Program-made: the position numbers and the translations under genes
Shown here: piece after piece, positions 26,245-35,565 of the stretch
How the letters are laid out: the number at the start of each line of letters is the position of its first letter
Position numbering within the stretch: the stretch's first letter is position 1
Notes under the pieces: generated by a model
Databases searched by the model: none
Seen by the model: only the letters and a program-made list of their open reading frames with translations
What the model was told of the DNA's origin: nothing
Origin: Fervidicola ferrireducens
GTDB taxonomy: Bacteria > Bacillota > Thermosediminibacteria > Thermosediminibacterales > Thermosediminibacteraceae
Assembly (NCBI RefSeq): GCF_001562425.1
Contig: NZ_LOED01000004.1
Coordinates: 33,204-97,203, forward strand
Direction of reading: 5' to 3'
Length of the DNA: 64,000 nt

Positions 26245-26273
26245 TTTACAAATAAAGTTTTTTGTTATATAAT
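26245..26273 (+). promoter_or_regulatory. sigma-A promoter of the manganese riboswitch and ATPase gene
   Basis: TTTACA (26245-26250), a 17-base spacer and a perfect TATAAT (26268-26273) place the transcript start near 26280, about 30 bases before the riboswitch aptamer. Confidence 0.65.
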
Positions 26274-26308
26274 TCCCCTTGAAAACTACATAACAAACCT
26301 CGTTTAGT

Positions 26309-26416
26309 TAAAGGGGAGTAGCCTAAAAGATAAAGCCATCATCTCGGCAATCTGGAGTAAGTATAACCGGATTGCCTGGCTTTATCTCCCGCTTTTGGGG
26401 GCAAGACCTTTGACTG
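26309..26416 (+). promoter_or_regulatory. yybP-ykoY manganese riboswitch
   Basis: The leader contains the hallmarks of the yybP-ykoY aptamer: AAAGGGGAGTAG (26310-26321), the conserved loop CCATCATCTCGG (26336-26347), an internal stem CAATC/GGATTG, and the closing ACCTTTGACTG (26406-26416). Mn2+ binding to this class stabilises the two-loop fold and turns on manganese exporters. The closing strand is shared with the downstream terminator, so ligand binding should prevent termination. The downstream gene, a P-type ATPase, is a known target type. Confidence 0.9.
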
Positions 26417-26455
26417 TATTTCTATTTCTCTGGAAATCAGTCAAAGGTTATTTTT
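26407..26455 (+). terminator. riboswitch-controlled intrinsic terminator
   Basis: CCTTTGACTG (26407-26416) pairs perfectly with CAGTCAAAGG (26438-26447) and is followed by TTATTTTTATT. The 5' arm is the last conserved strand of the manganese aptamer, so the two folds compete. This is the expected transcriptional OFF state without Mn2+. Confidence 0.85.
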
Positions 26456-26568
26456 ATTATTTAAAAACGGGAGGTGAAATTTTTAAAAAATTAAATCGTA
26501 TCTTTTTTAGAAGCAAATAATAAAAAAGAGTCTTTATTAAAGGTTACCTTTTAAGGGGAGGGTCTTTT

Positions 26569-29274
26569 TTGGAGAACAAAAAGTGGTACGCACTGCGTTC
26601 TACAGAAGCAGCAGAAATTCTCAATACATCTTTATCTGAAGGGCTTTCTTCGGAAACCGCCCAGCAAAGGCTAAAAGAATTCGGATATAACGAATTAGTA
26701 GGCAAAAAAGGACCAACTTTATTCGAAATGTTCTTAGACCAATTCAAGGATTTCTTGGTTATAATACTTATAGTTGCCAGCTTAATATCAATTCTCATAG
26801 GTGAAGTCATCGATTCACTGGTGATCATTTTTATCGTAATTTTAAATGCGGTACTCGGGGTTGTTCAAGAATATAAAGCCAACAAAGCTTTAGATGCTCT
26901 GAAAAAAATGGCTGCACCCGAGGCTAAAGTCATCAGAGATTCCACAGTTCAGGTTATACCGGCGCGCGAATTAGTACCTGGCGACATAGTTTTATTGGAA
27001 GCAGGAAACTACGTACCCGCCGATTTGCGATTAGTAGAAAGCGTTAATTTAAAGATCGATGAATCCGCCCTTACCGGCGAATCGGTACCCGTAGAAAAAG
27101 ACGCAGAAAAAGTTTTAAACGGCGAAGTTCCCTTGGGTGATAGGATTAACTGCGCATTTATGGGCACAGTAGTCACCTATGGTAGAGGTAAAGGAATCGT
27201 GGTTTCGACGGGAATGAAAACCGAAATCGGCGTGATTGCCACAATGCTCGAATCTTACGAGGAGGAAATAACTCCCCTTCAAAAGAAGCTGGAGGAAACA
27301 GGAAAGGTTTTGGGAATTGCCAGCCTAGTGATTTGCGGTGTGGTATTTTTAATGGGTCTTTTCAGAGGTATTCCTTTCCTTGAAATATTCATGACCGCAA
27401 TAAGCCTGGCGGTTGCTGCAATTCCCGAAGGTCTTCCCGCTATTGTAACCATAGTACTAGCGCTAGGTCTTCAACGAATGGTCAAGAGAAATGCAATTAT
27501 TAAAAAATTACATGCCGTCGAAACATTAGGGAGTACTACCGTTATATGTTCGGATAAAACCGGAACCCTTACTCAAAACCAGATGACCGCGACAAAAATT
27601 TTTACAGACGGACAATTTTTCTCCATAACCGGCGAAGGTTACAGGCCCTTCGGAGATTTTTATCTGAATGACAAGAAAGTAGACCCCAGATCCAATCCGG
27701 CGCTCGAACTGCTTTTAAAAATCGGAGCTCTTTGCAACGATGCAAAATTAGAAGAAGTCAGCCAAGAACAAGATTCCCCAAGCTGGAGAATTTTAGGCGA
27801 TCCGACAGAAGGCGCCCTTGTAGTCGCTGCAGCTAAAGCTGGATTGGTTACCTCTGAATTGGAAAAAAGCGAGCCAAGGGTAAAAGAAATCCCCTTCGAT
27901 TCAGATAGAAAACTTATGACCACAATACATCCATGTGGCGGAAAATACGTGGCTTATGTCAAAGGCGCTCCAGATGTACTTTTAAGCCGTTCGAAGTACA
28001 TCTATAAAACCAACCAGATACTGCCATTAACCCAGGATGATATTGAAGAAATAAACGCTGCGAACAAAACCATGGCTTCTCAGGCATTGAGGGTACTTGC
28101 TCTAGCTTACAGGCCATTGGAGAAATTGCCGGAAGAACCCAAATCCGAAGATATCGAAAAGGAACTGATTTTTGTAGGATTAATCGGAATGATAGACCCG
28201 CCGCGCCCTGAGGCCATTGAAGCCATAAAAATATGCAAACAAGCCGGCATCAGACCTGTCATGATTACCGGAGACCATAAGGACACGGCAGTGGCCATAG
28301 CAAAAGAGCTGGGCTTAATGGAAAATGAAACCGGAGTGCTGACCGGTGCGGAACTCGATTCCATAACCGACGAAGAGCTTCTGAAAGAATCCAAAAAAGT
28401 ATCAGTTTACGCCAGAGTATCCCCCATTCACAAACTAAGAATAGTAGACGCTATAAAAAACAACGGTCATATCGCTGCCATGACCGGTGACGGCGTCAAC
28501 GATGCACCTGCGTTGAAGAAGGCGGATATAGGCGTGGCTATGGGCATCACCGGAACTGACGTGGCAAAGGAAACGGCCGATATGATTCTCGTTGACGACA
28601 ATTTCGCCAGTATAGTTGCAGCTGTCGAGGAAGGTCGCGTCATTTATTCCAATATACGTAAATTCATATTTTTTCTCTTGTCTTGCAACATAGCTGAAAT
28701 TCTTATCATATTCGTTTCCATGCTGGCGGGATTGCCCATTCCGTTAAAACCGATTCAGCTATTATGGATAAATGTGCTGACAGACGCATTCCCTGCCCTA
28801 GCCCTCGGAATGGAAAATAAGGAGCCCGATATTATGCAAAGGCCGCCTAGAAAACCAGAAGAGCCCATTATAGATGGAAGGATGCGCTGGCAAATAGCAA
28901 TTCAGAGTATTTTCATGACCGTCGCAGTAGTAGGAGTATTCGTCTATGCATTAAAAACAACAGCCGATTTAGAAAAAGCCAGGACCTTTGCTTTTACTAC
29001 GTTAATTTTTAGCGAACTTCTGCGCGCGTATACTTCCCGTTCTGAGACCTACTCAGTATTTAAGATCGGCTTTTTCACTAATCGCTTCATGGTATTAGGC
29101 ACTTCCATATCACTGATATTGCTTTTTGCCGTGATTTATATACCGTTTTTGAGGACCGTTTTCGATACCACATACTTAACTTTTATGGAAATGGATATCA
29201 TTATACTATTTGGCTTAATTCCTTTTGCATCAGCCGAAATAAGTAAAATATTTCTAAGGAAAGCCAAAGCATAA
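26569..29274 (+). CDS. cation-transporting P-type ATPase (P2A type), probable Mn2+/Ca2+ exporter
   Basis: Pumps divalent cations out of the cell using ATP. An N-terminal cation-ATPase domain, TGES (169-172), PEGLP in the fourth membrane segment (286-290), the phosphorylation site DKTGTLT with Asp329, MTGDGVND near 637, and ten membrane segments are all present. The 901-residue length suits PacL/YloB-like P2A pumps. The TTG start follows AAGGGGAGGG. The manganese riboswitch in the leader argues that Mn2+ is the relevant ion, as for YoaB-like pumps. It ends at a bidirectional terminator facing fur. Confidence 0.93.
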   Translation: MENKKWYALRSTEAAEILNTSLSEGLSSETAQQRLKEFGYNELVGKKGPTLFEMFLDQFKDFLVIILIVASLISILIGEVIDSLVIIFIVILNAVLGVVQEYKANKALDALKKMAAPEAKVIRDSTVQVIPARELVPGDIVLLEAGNYVPADLRLVESVNLKIDESALTGESVPVEKDAEKVLNGEVPLGDRINCAFMGTVVTYGRGKGIVVSTGMKTEIGVIATMLESYEEEITPLQKKLEETGKVLGIASLVICGVVFLMGLFRGIPFLEIFMTAISLAVAAIPEGLPAIVTIVLALGLQRMVKRNAIIKKLHAVETLGSTTVICSDKTGTLTQNQMTATKIFTDGQFFSITGEGYRPFGDFYLNDKKVDPRSNPALELLLKIGALCNDAKLEEVSQEQDSPSWRILGDPTEGALVVAAAKAGLVTSELEKSEPRVKEIPFDSDRKLMTTIHPCGGKYVAYVKGAPDVLLSRSKYIYKTNQILPLTQDDIEEINAANKTMASQALRVLALAYRPLEKLPEEPKSEDIEKELIFVGLIGMIDPPRPEAIEAIKICKQAGIRPVMITGDHKDTAVAIAKELGLMENETGVLTGAELDSITDEELLKESKKVSVYARVSPIHKLRIVDAIKNNGHIAAMTGDGVNDAPALKKADIGVAMGITGTDVAKETADMILVDDNFASIVAAVEEGRVIYSNIRKFIFFLLSCNIAEILIIFVSMLAGLPIPLKPIQLLWINVLTDAFPALALGMENKEPDIMQRPPRKPEEPIIDGRMRWQIAIQSIFMTVAVVGVFVYALKTTADLEKARTFAFTTLIFSELLRAYTSRSETYSVFKIGFFTNRFMVLGTSISLILLFAVIYIPFLRTVFDTTYLTFMEMDIIILFGLIPFASAEISKIFLRKAKA

Positions 29275-29283
29275 AAAACTAAA

Positions 29284-29318
29284 AAGAGCTTGTCTTTTAA
29301 AAGGACAAGCTCTTTTAT
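29284..29318. terminator. bidirectional terminator between the ATPase gene and fur
   Basis: AAGAGCTTGTC (29284-29294) and GACAAGCTCTT (29304-29314) form an 11-bp stem with A and T tracts on both sides, serving the two convergent genes. Confidence 0.85.
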
Positions 29319-29320
29319 TC

Positions 29321-29794
29321 TTAACTTCCCTGACATTTTTTGCAATAACCCAGAAATTTTACCATGTGGTCTATAATTTTAAATTCATTTTTAGTTTCAA
29401 TCTGGTGTTCCAACTCTTCAAGAAGATCATCGTCAAACTCGTAAACCTGACCACATTTTAAACAAACCAGATGGTGGTGCTGGTGTTTTTCATCCTCGCT
29501 GAGCTCGTACCTGTAACACCCATCGCCAAAATTGAGCTTTTTTATTATGTCGCATTCATCGAAAAGCTGCAAAGTTCTGTAGATGGTGGCAAGCCCTATT
29601 TCCGGAAATTTCTTTTTTACCAATGCGTATATTTCTTCGGTGCTCATATGCCTTGAAGGATTTTCCAAAAGCACATCCAAAGTTGCCTTTCTCTGAGGGG
29701 TGAGTTTTACTTCTCTGTTCCTCAGTTTATCTTCAAAAAATTTCATCTTTCTTATTTTATCGTCCTCGTTTTTTTTTCCTTTTCTTTCAGGCAA
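29321..29794 (-). CDS. fur: Fur family transcriptional regulator
   Basis: Metal- or peroxide-sensing repressor. The winged-helix domain has KLTPQRKATLDVLLE and IGLATIYRTLQLFDE; the metal site has HQHHHLVCLKCGQVYEFDDD, and a second Cys pair CKKC is at the C-terminus. The TTG at 29794 has AGGAGG eight bases upstream. Fur or PerR cannot be separated from sequence alone. It is the last gene of the alaS-ireB-ruvX-DUF1292-fur cluster. Confidence 0.92.
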   Translation of the reverse strand: MPERKGKKNEDDKIRKMKFFEDKLRNREVKLTPQRKATLDVLLENPSRHMSTEEIYALVKKKFPEIGLATIYRTLQLFDECDIIKKLNFGDGCYRYELSEDEKHQHHHLVCLKCGQVYEFDDDLLEELEHQIETKNEFKIIDHMVKFLGYCKKCQGS

Positions 29795-29885
29795 AATCCT
29801 TCCCTCCTGATAAAACTGTTGCACAACGTTAATTATACATCTTCATAATCCGTCAGCGCAAGTTTAAATTTTGATAATAAATAAA

Positions 29886-29904
29886 CGCCCCAAGTTTTGG
29901 GGCG
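29886..29904 (-). terminator. terminator after the DUF1292 gene
   Basis: CGCCCC/GGGGCG with a six- to eight-base loop, followed on the minus strand by TTTATTTATT. It separates the DUF1292 gene from fur. Confidence 0.7.
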
Positions 29905-29934
29905 GTCTTGTGCTTCATGGTAAAAGACATATTT

Positions 29935-30222
29935 TTATTCTTCGTCTTCCCAATTTTCATCTTCAAAATCTTCATCGCTCAAAGCTTCCCATGCCTGTTT
30001 TACCTTTTCAAATTCTTCGTCATCTTCAACCACTGTCAGGACCTCTTCCCCATCTTCTTCTACATCGATTCTAAAAATGTAAGCTGTTTCTTCATCCTCC
30101 CCATCGAGCGGCAACAATATTGCGTAATCATTGTCCTCCACATTTACAACGCCTATTACTTCGAATTCCGTAGCGTTGCCTTCCTCATCATATAAGGTAA
30201 TGGTTTCTCTTTCTTCCGACAT
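29935..30222 (-). CDS. DUF1292 domain protein
   Basis: 95 residues, strongly acidic, with the DUF1292 core ITLYDEEGNATEFEVIGVVN and YAILLPLDGEDEETAYIFRI and a Glu/Asp-rich tail. The function is unknown, but the gene is very often located between ruvX and fur or mltG in clostridia, as here. The ATG at 30222 has GGAGTG upstream; the longer frame has no support. Confidence 0.9.
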   Translation of the reverse strand: MSEERETITLYDEEGNATEFEVIGVVNVEDNDYAILLPLDGEDEETAYIFRIDVEEDGEEVLTVVEDDEEFEKVKQAWEALSDEDFEDENWEDEE

Positions 30223-30284
30223 TAAAAAATCACTCCAATCTACTTTTGAAATTAAATACATTTTATAGCAATTTGATTTCCGTG

Positions 30285-30701
30285 TCAACATCTAGGCTGT
30301 GAATCAAGAAAGTTCTGTAGGATAACCACCGCCGACAACTTATCAATTACCTTTTTTCTTTTCTTTCTTGAAATATCAGCGTCAATCAAAACTCGTTCAG
30401 CGGCTACCGTAGACAGTCTTTCATCCCAATACTGCACTTCTATATTTAAATCATTCCTCAATTTTTCTCCGAATTCTTTTATCTCCTCTCCCTGGGGACC
30501 TAATGTACCGTTCATATTTACAGGCAGCCCGATGACAATCTTATTGACACTATATTTTCGCGCGATTTCTGATATCGCTTGAATATCTCCTTTTGTAGAG
30601 CCGCGGACAATCACTCCTATCCCTTGAGCCGTGATTCCCAGCTCGTCCGATACCGCAACCCCTATCCTTTTCTTGCCTACATCTAATCCAAGGATTCGCA
30701 T
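30285..30701 (-). CDS. ruvX: putative pre-16S rRNA nuclease / Holliday junction resolvase RuvX
   Basis: YqgF/RuvX-type RNase H-fold nuclease, needed for 16S rRNA 5' processing in E. coli. Motifs [19 protein letters not shown] with the first catalytic Asp, [19 protein letters not shown], and [15 protein letters not shown] with the second acidic site. 138 residues. The ATG at 30701 has AAAAGGAG upstream; the longer frame overlaps the previous gene. Confidence 0.93.
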   Translation of the reverse strand: MRILGLDVGKKRIGVAVSDELGITAQGIGVIVRGSTKGDIQAISEIARKYSVNKIVIGLPVNMNGTLGPQGEEIKEFGEKLRNDLNIEVQYWDERLSTVAAERVLIDADISRKKRKKVIDKLSAVVILQNFLDSQPRC

Positions 30702-30718
30702 TAACAAAGATACTCCTT

Positions 30719-31666
30719 TTACACGATTTTTATGCAAAACTCGGGACAAACCCTGCTGCAGTAACCACACAACGTACATCTATCATCATCTACAACCGCC
30801 TTGCCATTTTCAATATGTAATGCCCCAAATCCGCACTTTTTGACGCATCCTCCACAACCTTCGCACCAATCTTCAATTAATAACCGTCTTTTTTCGTTTG
30901 AAATATGCTTCTCGATTTCTACTGGAACATCTTTTCCTTCAAATGCCAAAACATTCGCAATAATTTCATGCTCCGACTTCATTCCTACCGCTATTGAATG
31001 TAAAAAGGGCAACCCCAAAACAAATTCGAGCGCTCTTTTTTTCTCTCGAATTAAATTGCCGCCTCCCAAACATTTCATCCCATAGATTCCCTTGCCGTTC
31101 TGATATGCTTTTTTGATGGCCTTTATCATATCTTCTACAGTCCCATCTTTTATTCCTATCCCTTGGTAGTTTATAATGGGATGTATAACATCAATTTCTT
31201 CCATCTCGGATGCAGCCAAAACCACTTCGACCGTATGAGTCGAAACGCCTATAGCCCTTATAATCCCTTTTTCTTTAGCTTCTATTAAATACTCAAGAGC
31301 CTCTCTGTGGCCCTTCAGGGTCAGTCGGGACTCCTGCTCGTGAAGCATGAAAATGTCTATGACATCCTTGTCCAAAGCTTTTCGTGCATCTTCCACGCTT
31401 TTTTTCATCCCTTGATATGTATATGCATAAGATTTGGTTGCCACCACCAAATCCTTCTCGCATCTTTTTAAAGCCAGCCTTATGTGCGGGTAATTTTGGT
31501 AGTATTCCGCCGTATCTAAAAAGTTTACTCCCAATTCGACGGCTTTACAAATTAAATCGGCTCCTTTTTCCTCGGTCAAATTCGCTTGAAGGGGCCCTAA
31601 AGTCAGCGTGCCAAAACAAAGGCGGGAAACCGAAATTTCCGTTTTCCCTAGGTTGTTATACTGCAT
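30719..31666 (-). CDS. aldo/keto reductase with C-terminal 4Fe-4S ferredoxin domain
   Basis: Fusion of an aldo/keto reductase barrel (about 1-245; [12 protein letters not shown] with the catalytic Tyr and Asp, ATKSYAY with Lys, MLHEQ with His) to a two-cluster ferredoxin domain ([16 protein letters not shown] and [15 protein letters not shown]). Such fusions are common in anaerobes, with unknown substrates; the iron-sulfur domain suggests electron exchange with ferredoxin. It interrupts the usual ireB-ruvX junction. Confidence 0.9.
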   Translation of the reverse strand: MQYNNLGKTEISVSRLCFGTLTLGPLQANLTEEKGADLICKAVELGVNFLDTAEYYQNYPHIRLALKRCEKDLVVATKSYAYTYQGMKKSVEDARKALDKDVIDIFMLHEQESRLTLKGHREALEYLIEAKEKGIIRAIGVSTHTVEVVLAASEMEEIDVIHPIINYQGIGIKDGTVEDMIKAIKKAYQNGKGIYGMKCLGGGNLIREKKRALEFVLGLPFLHSIAVGMKSEHEIIANVLAFEGKDVPVEIEKHISNEKRRLLIEDWCEGCGGCVKKCGFGALHIENGKAVVDDDRCTLCGYCSRVCPEFCIKIV

Positions 31667-31668
31667 CT

Positions 31669-31935
31669 TTATTCCTCTTCTTTTTCTAGGTAACTTTTAA
31701 CAAGCTCTTCTAGTAGTTCATCCCTCTCAATTTTTCTTATCAGGTTGCGAGCGCCCTTAAAACTAGTTATATAGGCCGGGTCGCCGGACAACAAATATCC
31801 TACAATTTGGCTTATCGGATTATATCCCTTTTCCTTTAATGCATTGTATACTTCTGTTAAAATTTGTTTTGCCAATTTTACTTCTTCTTTTTCCATTTTT
31901 TTAAACATTACCGTATCCTGCATATTATCTTCCAT
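31669..31935 (-). CDS. ireB: IreB family regulatory phosphoprotein
   Basis: Small UPF0297 protein (88 residues) with [20 protein letters not shown] and [20 protein letters not shown]. In Enterococcus IreB is phosphorylated by the PASTA kinase IreK and affects cephalosporin resistance. The ATG at 31935 has AGGAGGGG upstream. It follows alaS, the standard clostridial and bacillar order. Confidence 0.95.
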   Translation of the reverse strand: MEDNMQDTVMFKKMEKEEVKLAKQILTEVYNALKEKGYNPISQIVGYLLSGDPAYITSFKGARNLIRKIERDELLEELVKSYLEKEEE

Positions 31936-31960
31936 CGTGGTTCCCCTCCTAATCGCAAAA

Positions 31961-31998
31961 ATCTTCGGGAGCACGACGTATAAGCCGTGCTCCTTTCA
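31961..31998 (-). terminator. hairpin between alaS and ireB
   Basis: GGAGCACG and CGTGCTCC form an 8-bp stem with a ten-base loop just after alaS. The following tract (GATTTTTG) is weak and the ireB ribosome-binding site comes soon after, so it may attenuate rather than end the transcript. Confidence 0.5.
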
Positions 31999-32021
31999 TA
32001 ATGAGATAGGTAAAATCTCTA

Positions 32022-34667
32022 TTAATCGTCGAAATAATTTTTAACAACATCTATGGCAAATTCAAGAGCCTGATGAAGTCTTTCCGGGTACTTCCCTCCG
32101 GCCTGAGCGAAGTCGGGTCTTCCTCCTCCTCCGCCGCCCGCTACTTCCGCTACCTTTTTAATAATTTTCCCCGCATGATACCCCCTCTCTACCAAGTCCT
32201 TGGTAACGGCGCAGACTAGATTTACTTTATTATCAACGGTCGACCCCAATATTACTATGCAGGTTTTTAATCTCTGGCGTATTACATCGCTGATGTTTCT
32301 CAAATCTTCGTAAGCGGCATTGTCAACAGCCGTCGAAACAACGCTGAAATCATCAAACGATACCTTAGCTTTTATTAAATCTTCTACCTTTTCGTTTATT
32401 AACCGCTGTTTAAGCGACTCAACCTCTCGCTCGGCCTTTTTTATCGTATCGTAAAGCTCCTTGATTTTAGAAAGTAAGTTCTCGGGTTTAACCTTCAACG
32501 CTTCGACCAGCTCGTCTATTATTTTTAGATTCTCCCTCGTGTAACTTAAAAAGTTCCATCCTGTTACAGCTTCGATTCTCCTTATTCCCGCACCTACGCT
32601 GCCTTCAGAGACAATCTTGAACAGTCCTATTTCTCCCGTCGACTTTACATGTGTACCGCCGCAAAGTTCTTTAGAATAGTTGCCCATACTCACCATGCGA
32701 ACCTTTTCTCCGTATTTCTCTCCAAAGAGTGCTATTGCACCTTCTTTTTGAGCATCCTCCACCGTGGTCTCCTTAACAATTACAGGCATATTTTTCAGTA
32801 TCGCACCGTTTACTAAATCTTCAATTCTTTGTATTTCATCCTCGGTTAAAGCTGTGAAATGGTTGAAATCAAAACGCAGACGGTCGGGAGCAACCAAAGA
32901 ACCGCTTTGATTAACGTGTTCTCCGAGCACTTCTTTTAATGCTTTATGAAGCAGGTGAGTTGCGCTATGGTTCCTTGCTATGTTCTTTCTCCGGCTTTCG
33001 TCTACTTTCGCCGTTACTTTATCTTTTAGACGGATATATCCTTTTTCAAGTTCCCCAACATGATATATTTTGCCATCTGGCGTGCGCTTTGTGTCTTTCA
33101 CGTTAAACGTAAAACTCTCACTTTCTATTATACCCGTATCCCCAACTTGTCCACCCGCTTCGCCGTAAAAAGGAGTTTTGTCAAGGACAAGTATGAGTTC
33201 TTTCCCCTTTCCCTCAGCTTCAATTGTGGGTTCATTTTCTTCAACAATCATTTCTACTTGAGCTTCACAAGAAAGCGTATCGTATCCCATAAAAACCGTT
33301 GGTTCCAAAGGCTTCAATACCTCATAAAGCTCATCTATGGGATACTCTCCTCTACGCGCCGCCCTTGCCCTTTCTCTTTGTTCTTTCATCAACTTGTCAA
33401 AGGATTCCTTATCCACAGTAAATCCCTTTTCCCGTGCCACATCCTCGGTAAGGTCTATGGGAAAACCATAAGTATCATACAATGTAAAAGCCATTTCACC
33501 GGGTATGGTCTTTACATTCTTCTTTTCAAGTTCTGCAATGCCTTCGTACAACATTTTCAGCCCATCGTTTAAAGTTTCATGGAACCTTTCTTCCTCGAAG
33601 TTAATAACTCTCTGAACATAATCCTGATTTTTCTTTATTTCTGGATAAGCATCTCCCATTATCGATACAACTACGGGAACGATTTTATATAAAAACGGTC
33701 TGTCTAGATCCAGTTCTTTGCCGAATCTTGCCGCTCTTCTTAGTATGCGCCTGAGTACGTAGCTCCTTCCTTCGTTGCCCGGCAATACTCCTTCAGAAAT
33801 CAAGAACGTTATTGCCCTTATATGGTCAGCGATTACTCTGAAGGGGAAACCTCTTTCGTCGCCGTAATATTTTTTCCCCGTCATATTTTCCACGAAAGCT
33901 ATTATCGGACGTAAAAGATCGGTGTCATAATTGCTATATACGTTCTGCATCACCGTTGCTATACGCTCAAGTCCCATGCCTGTATCTATGCTCGGTTTCG
34001 GGAGAGGGGTGAGGTTCCCTTCTTCATCGCGATTGTATTGCATGAACACCAGATTCCACAGTTCCCGCCAGCGGTCGCAGTCGCACACCCCTATTTTGCA
34101 ATCGGGAGAGTTGCAGCGATATTCTTCTCCCCGGTCAATGTATATTTCGCTGCAGGGACCGCAGGGACCCGTATCGCCCATCGCCCAAAAATTGTCCTTT
34201 TCGCTCAGACGAATTATCTTCTCCGGAGGAACGTTAGCAACTTCCTGCCATAAATAAAAAGCTTCGTCGTCTTTTTCATATATACTTATCCATAACCTTT
34301 CAGGCGGAAGCTGAAGTACCTGGGTTAAAAATTCCCACGCATACGCGATGGCTTCTTTCTTAAAATAATCGCCGAAAGAAAAATTGCCGAGCATTTCAAA
34401 AAAAGTGTGATGCCGTGCGGTCCTGCCCACGCTATCAAGGTCGTTGTGTTTACCTCCGGCTCTAAGGCATTTCTGGGCGGTGGTGGCTCTTGTAAAGGGT
34501 AACTTTTTCAGACCTAAAAACACATCTTTAAACTGGTTCATTCCGGCATTGGTAAAAAGCAAAGTCGGGTCGTTATGGGGCACAAGCGATGAACTGGGAA
34601 CGCGAACATGCCCCTTGCTCTCAAAAAAACTCAAAAATTTTTCTCTTATCTCTCCGCTACTCAGCAT
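32022..34667 (-). CDS. alaS: alanyl-tRNA synthetase
   Basis: Charges tRNA-Ala. Class II core at the N-terminus (FTNAGMNQFKDVFLG, ARHHTFFEMLGNFSFGDYF), tRNA recognition region, editing domain with HSATHLLHKAL and CGGTHVKSTGEIG zinc ligands, and the C-terminal oligomerisation domain ending in a glycine-rich AGGGGGGRPDFAQAGG. About 881 residues. The ATG at 34667 has GGAGG upstream; the longer frame starts with no site. No T-box is seen in its short leader. Confidence 0.97.
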   Translation of the reverse strand: MLSSGEIREKFLSFFESKGHVRVPSSSLVPHNDPTLLFTNAGMNQFKDVFLGLKKLPFTRATTAQKCLRAGGKHNDLDSVGRTARHHTFFEMLGNFSFGDYFKKEAIAYAWEFLTQVLQLPPERLWISIYEKDDEAFYLWQEVANVPPEKIIRLSEKDNFWAMGDTGPCGPCSEIYIDRGEEYRCNSPDCKIGVCDCDRWRELWNLVFMQYNRDEEGNLTPLPKPSIDTGMGLERIATVMQNVYSNYDTDLLRPIIAFVENMTGKKYYGDERGFPFRVIADHIRAITFLISEGVLPGNEGRSYVLRRILRRAARFGKELDLDRPFLYKIVPVVVSIMGDAYPEIKKNQDYVQRVINFEEERFHETLNDGLKMLYEGIAELEKKNVKTIPGEMAFTLYDTYGFPIDLTEDVAREKGFTVDKESFDKLMKEQRERARAARRGEYPIDELYEVLKPLEPTVFMGYDTLSCEAQVEMIVEENEPTIEAEGKGKELILVLDKTPFYGEAGGQVGDTGIIESESFTFNVKDTKRTPDGKIYHVGELEKGYIRLKDKVTAKVDESRRKNIARNHSATHLLHKALKEVLGEHVNQSGSLVAPDRLRFDFNHFTALTEDEIQRIEDLVNGAILKNMPVIVKETTVEDAQKEGAIALFGEKYGEKVRMVSMGNYSKELCGGTHVKSTGEIGLFKIVSEGSVGAGIRRIEAVTGWNFLSYTRENLKIIDELVEALKVKPENLLSKIKELYDTIKKAEREVESLKQRLINEKVEDLIKAKVSFDDFSVVSTAVDNAAYEDLRNISDVIRQRLKTCIVILGSTVDNKVNLVCAVTKDLVERGYHAGKIIKKVAEVAGGGGGGRPDFAQAGGKYPERLHQALEFAIDVVKNYFDD

Positions 34668-34702
34668 AACGTAAACCTCCACATAAATTGCGTTTTCCAA
34701 GA

Positions 34703-34731
34703 ATTATATAGAAAATGTAGTTCATTGTCAA
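34703..34731 (-). promoter_or_regulatory. sigma-A promoter of the alaS operon
   Basis: A perfect TTGACA (34726-34731), 17-base spacer and perfect TATAAT (34703-34708) on the minus strand, about 30 bases upstream of the alaS start. Confidence 0.8.
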
Positions 34732-34742
34732 TGTTTTCTAAG

Positions 34743-35174
34743 TTATTCGTCTAAGATATTCACTATTCTAGAAGTAAACATTCGACTTTTTTCAAAGCGT
34801 TTATTATTTAAATAAATAGCTAAAAAGGCCAGCGACATGAATAAAAGACCCGTCAAAAGCGAAAAAGGTTCTTCCCAGGCTATATTTATATTTAAAGTAT
34901 TGGCAAAATTTAATCCCAAAATCACCCCCAAGAGGAAACTCACTAGCGGAATTACATACATGATGAAAGTAGCCGAAATTAGCGCCCTGTTTTCTATTTC
35001 GATTTCCACCACCTGTCCCACATTGGCATTTACATCATTTTGAACCCACACTTTTATGACTTTCTTTTCAGAACCGAGGCTACATGCTTTGCACTTTGCA
35101 CAGGCGGACGTCCTTATTACCTCTACCTCAGCTTTATTGCCCTTTTTCGAAACGACAATCGCCTTTTCGCGCAA
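34743..35174 (-). CDS. RseC/MucC-like membrane protein (SoxR-reducing system family)
   Basis: About 143 residues: a cytoplasmic N-terminal region with a four-Cys cluster (CAKCKACSLG and a preceding Cys), then two membrane segments (ATFIMYVIPLVSFLLGVIL and LLTGLLFMSLAFLAIYL). This matches RseC family proteins, found in SoxR reduction and Rnf-linked loci. No rnf genes are in the window. The TTG at 35174 has AAAGGGGG nine bases upstream; an ATG at 35183 touches that site. Confidence 0.84.
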   Translation of the reverse strand: MREKAIVVSKKGNKAEVEVIRTSACAKCKACSLGSEKKVIKVWVQNDVNANVGQVVEIEIENRALISATFIMYVIPLVSFLLGVILGLNFANTLNINIAWEEPFSLLTGLLFMSLAFLAIYLNNKRFEKSRMFTSRIVNILDE

Positions 35175-35190
35175 ATGGAACATCCCCCTT

Positions 35191-35478
35191 TTATTTAATA
35201 AAGTGGCTTATTACCCTAATTAATTCTTCAATAACCTCTTCCTGTCTTTCAGTGTTTATAGCCCGTACAACACACCCTTTAGTGTGGTCTTTCAATAATA
35301 TTAATCCTACTCTGTCTAAAGCCGCTCTTACTGCGGCGATTTGAATAAGTATGTCTACACAGTATTTCTCGTTTTCTACCATTTTTTGAATTCCTTTTAT
35401 TTGACCCTCTATTTTCTTTAGCCTCTTTTTTAAATCTTCTTTGCTTTCACAATACGAGCAGCTCACTTCACTTTTCAT
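35191..35478 (-). CDS. metal- or sulfur-sensing repressor of the CsoR/RcnR (DUF156) family
   Basis: All-helical repressor of 95 residues with KKRLKKIEGQIKGIQKMVEN, EKYCVDILIQIAAVRAALD and DHTKGCV, giving the Cys-His-Cys set of copper or persulfide sensors. An extra CSYC pair is at the N-terminus. No copper pump, rhodanese or other usual target lies beside it, so the ligand cannot be assigned. The ATG has GGAGGTG upstream. Confidence 0.9.
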   Translation of the reverse strand: MKSEVSCSYCESKEDLKKRLKKIEGQIKGIQKMVENEKYCVDILIQIAAVRAALDRVGLILLKDHTKGCVVRAINTERQEEVIEELIRVISHFIK

Positions 35479-35565
35479 TCGAACACCTCCACCAATACCT
35501 TTACAGGGTATCTATGTACAATTAATTATAGAATTATAATGATTCACAGTCAAATAAATAAAACA

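Noticed and set aside
26245..26320. Possible preQ1 riboswitch on the minus strand, upstream of the old queT leader
   Set aside because: A stem TTGTTAT/ATAACAA and an AAAAACT tail exist, but the conserved GGTTC-CTA core is missing, and the same bases are better explained as the divergent manganese-riboswitch promoter.
34668..34740. T-box leader before alaS or hisS
   Set aside because: The leaders are only about 30-60 bases after good sigma-A promoters, too short for a T-box, and no T-box sequence is seen.
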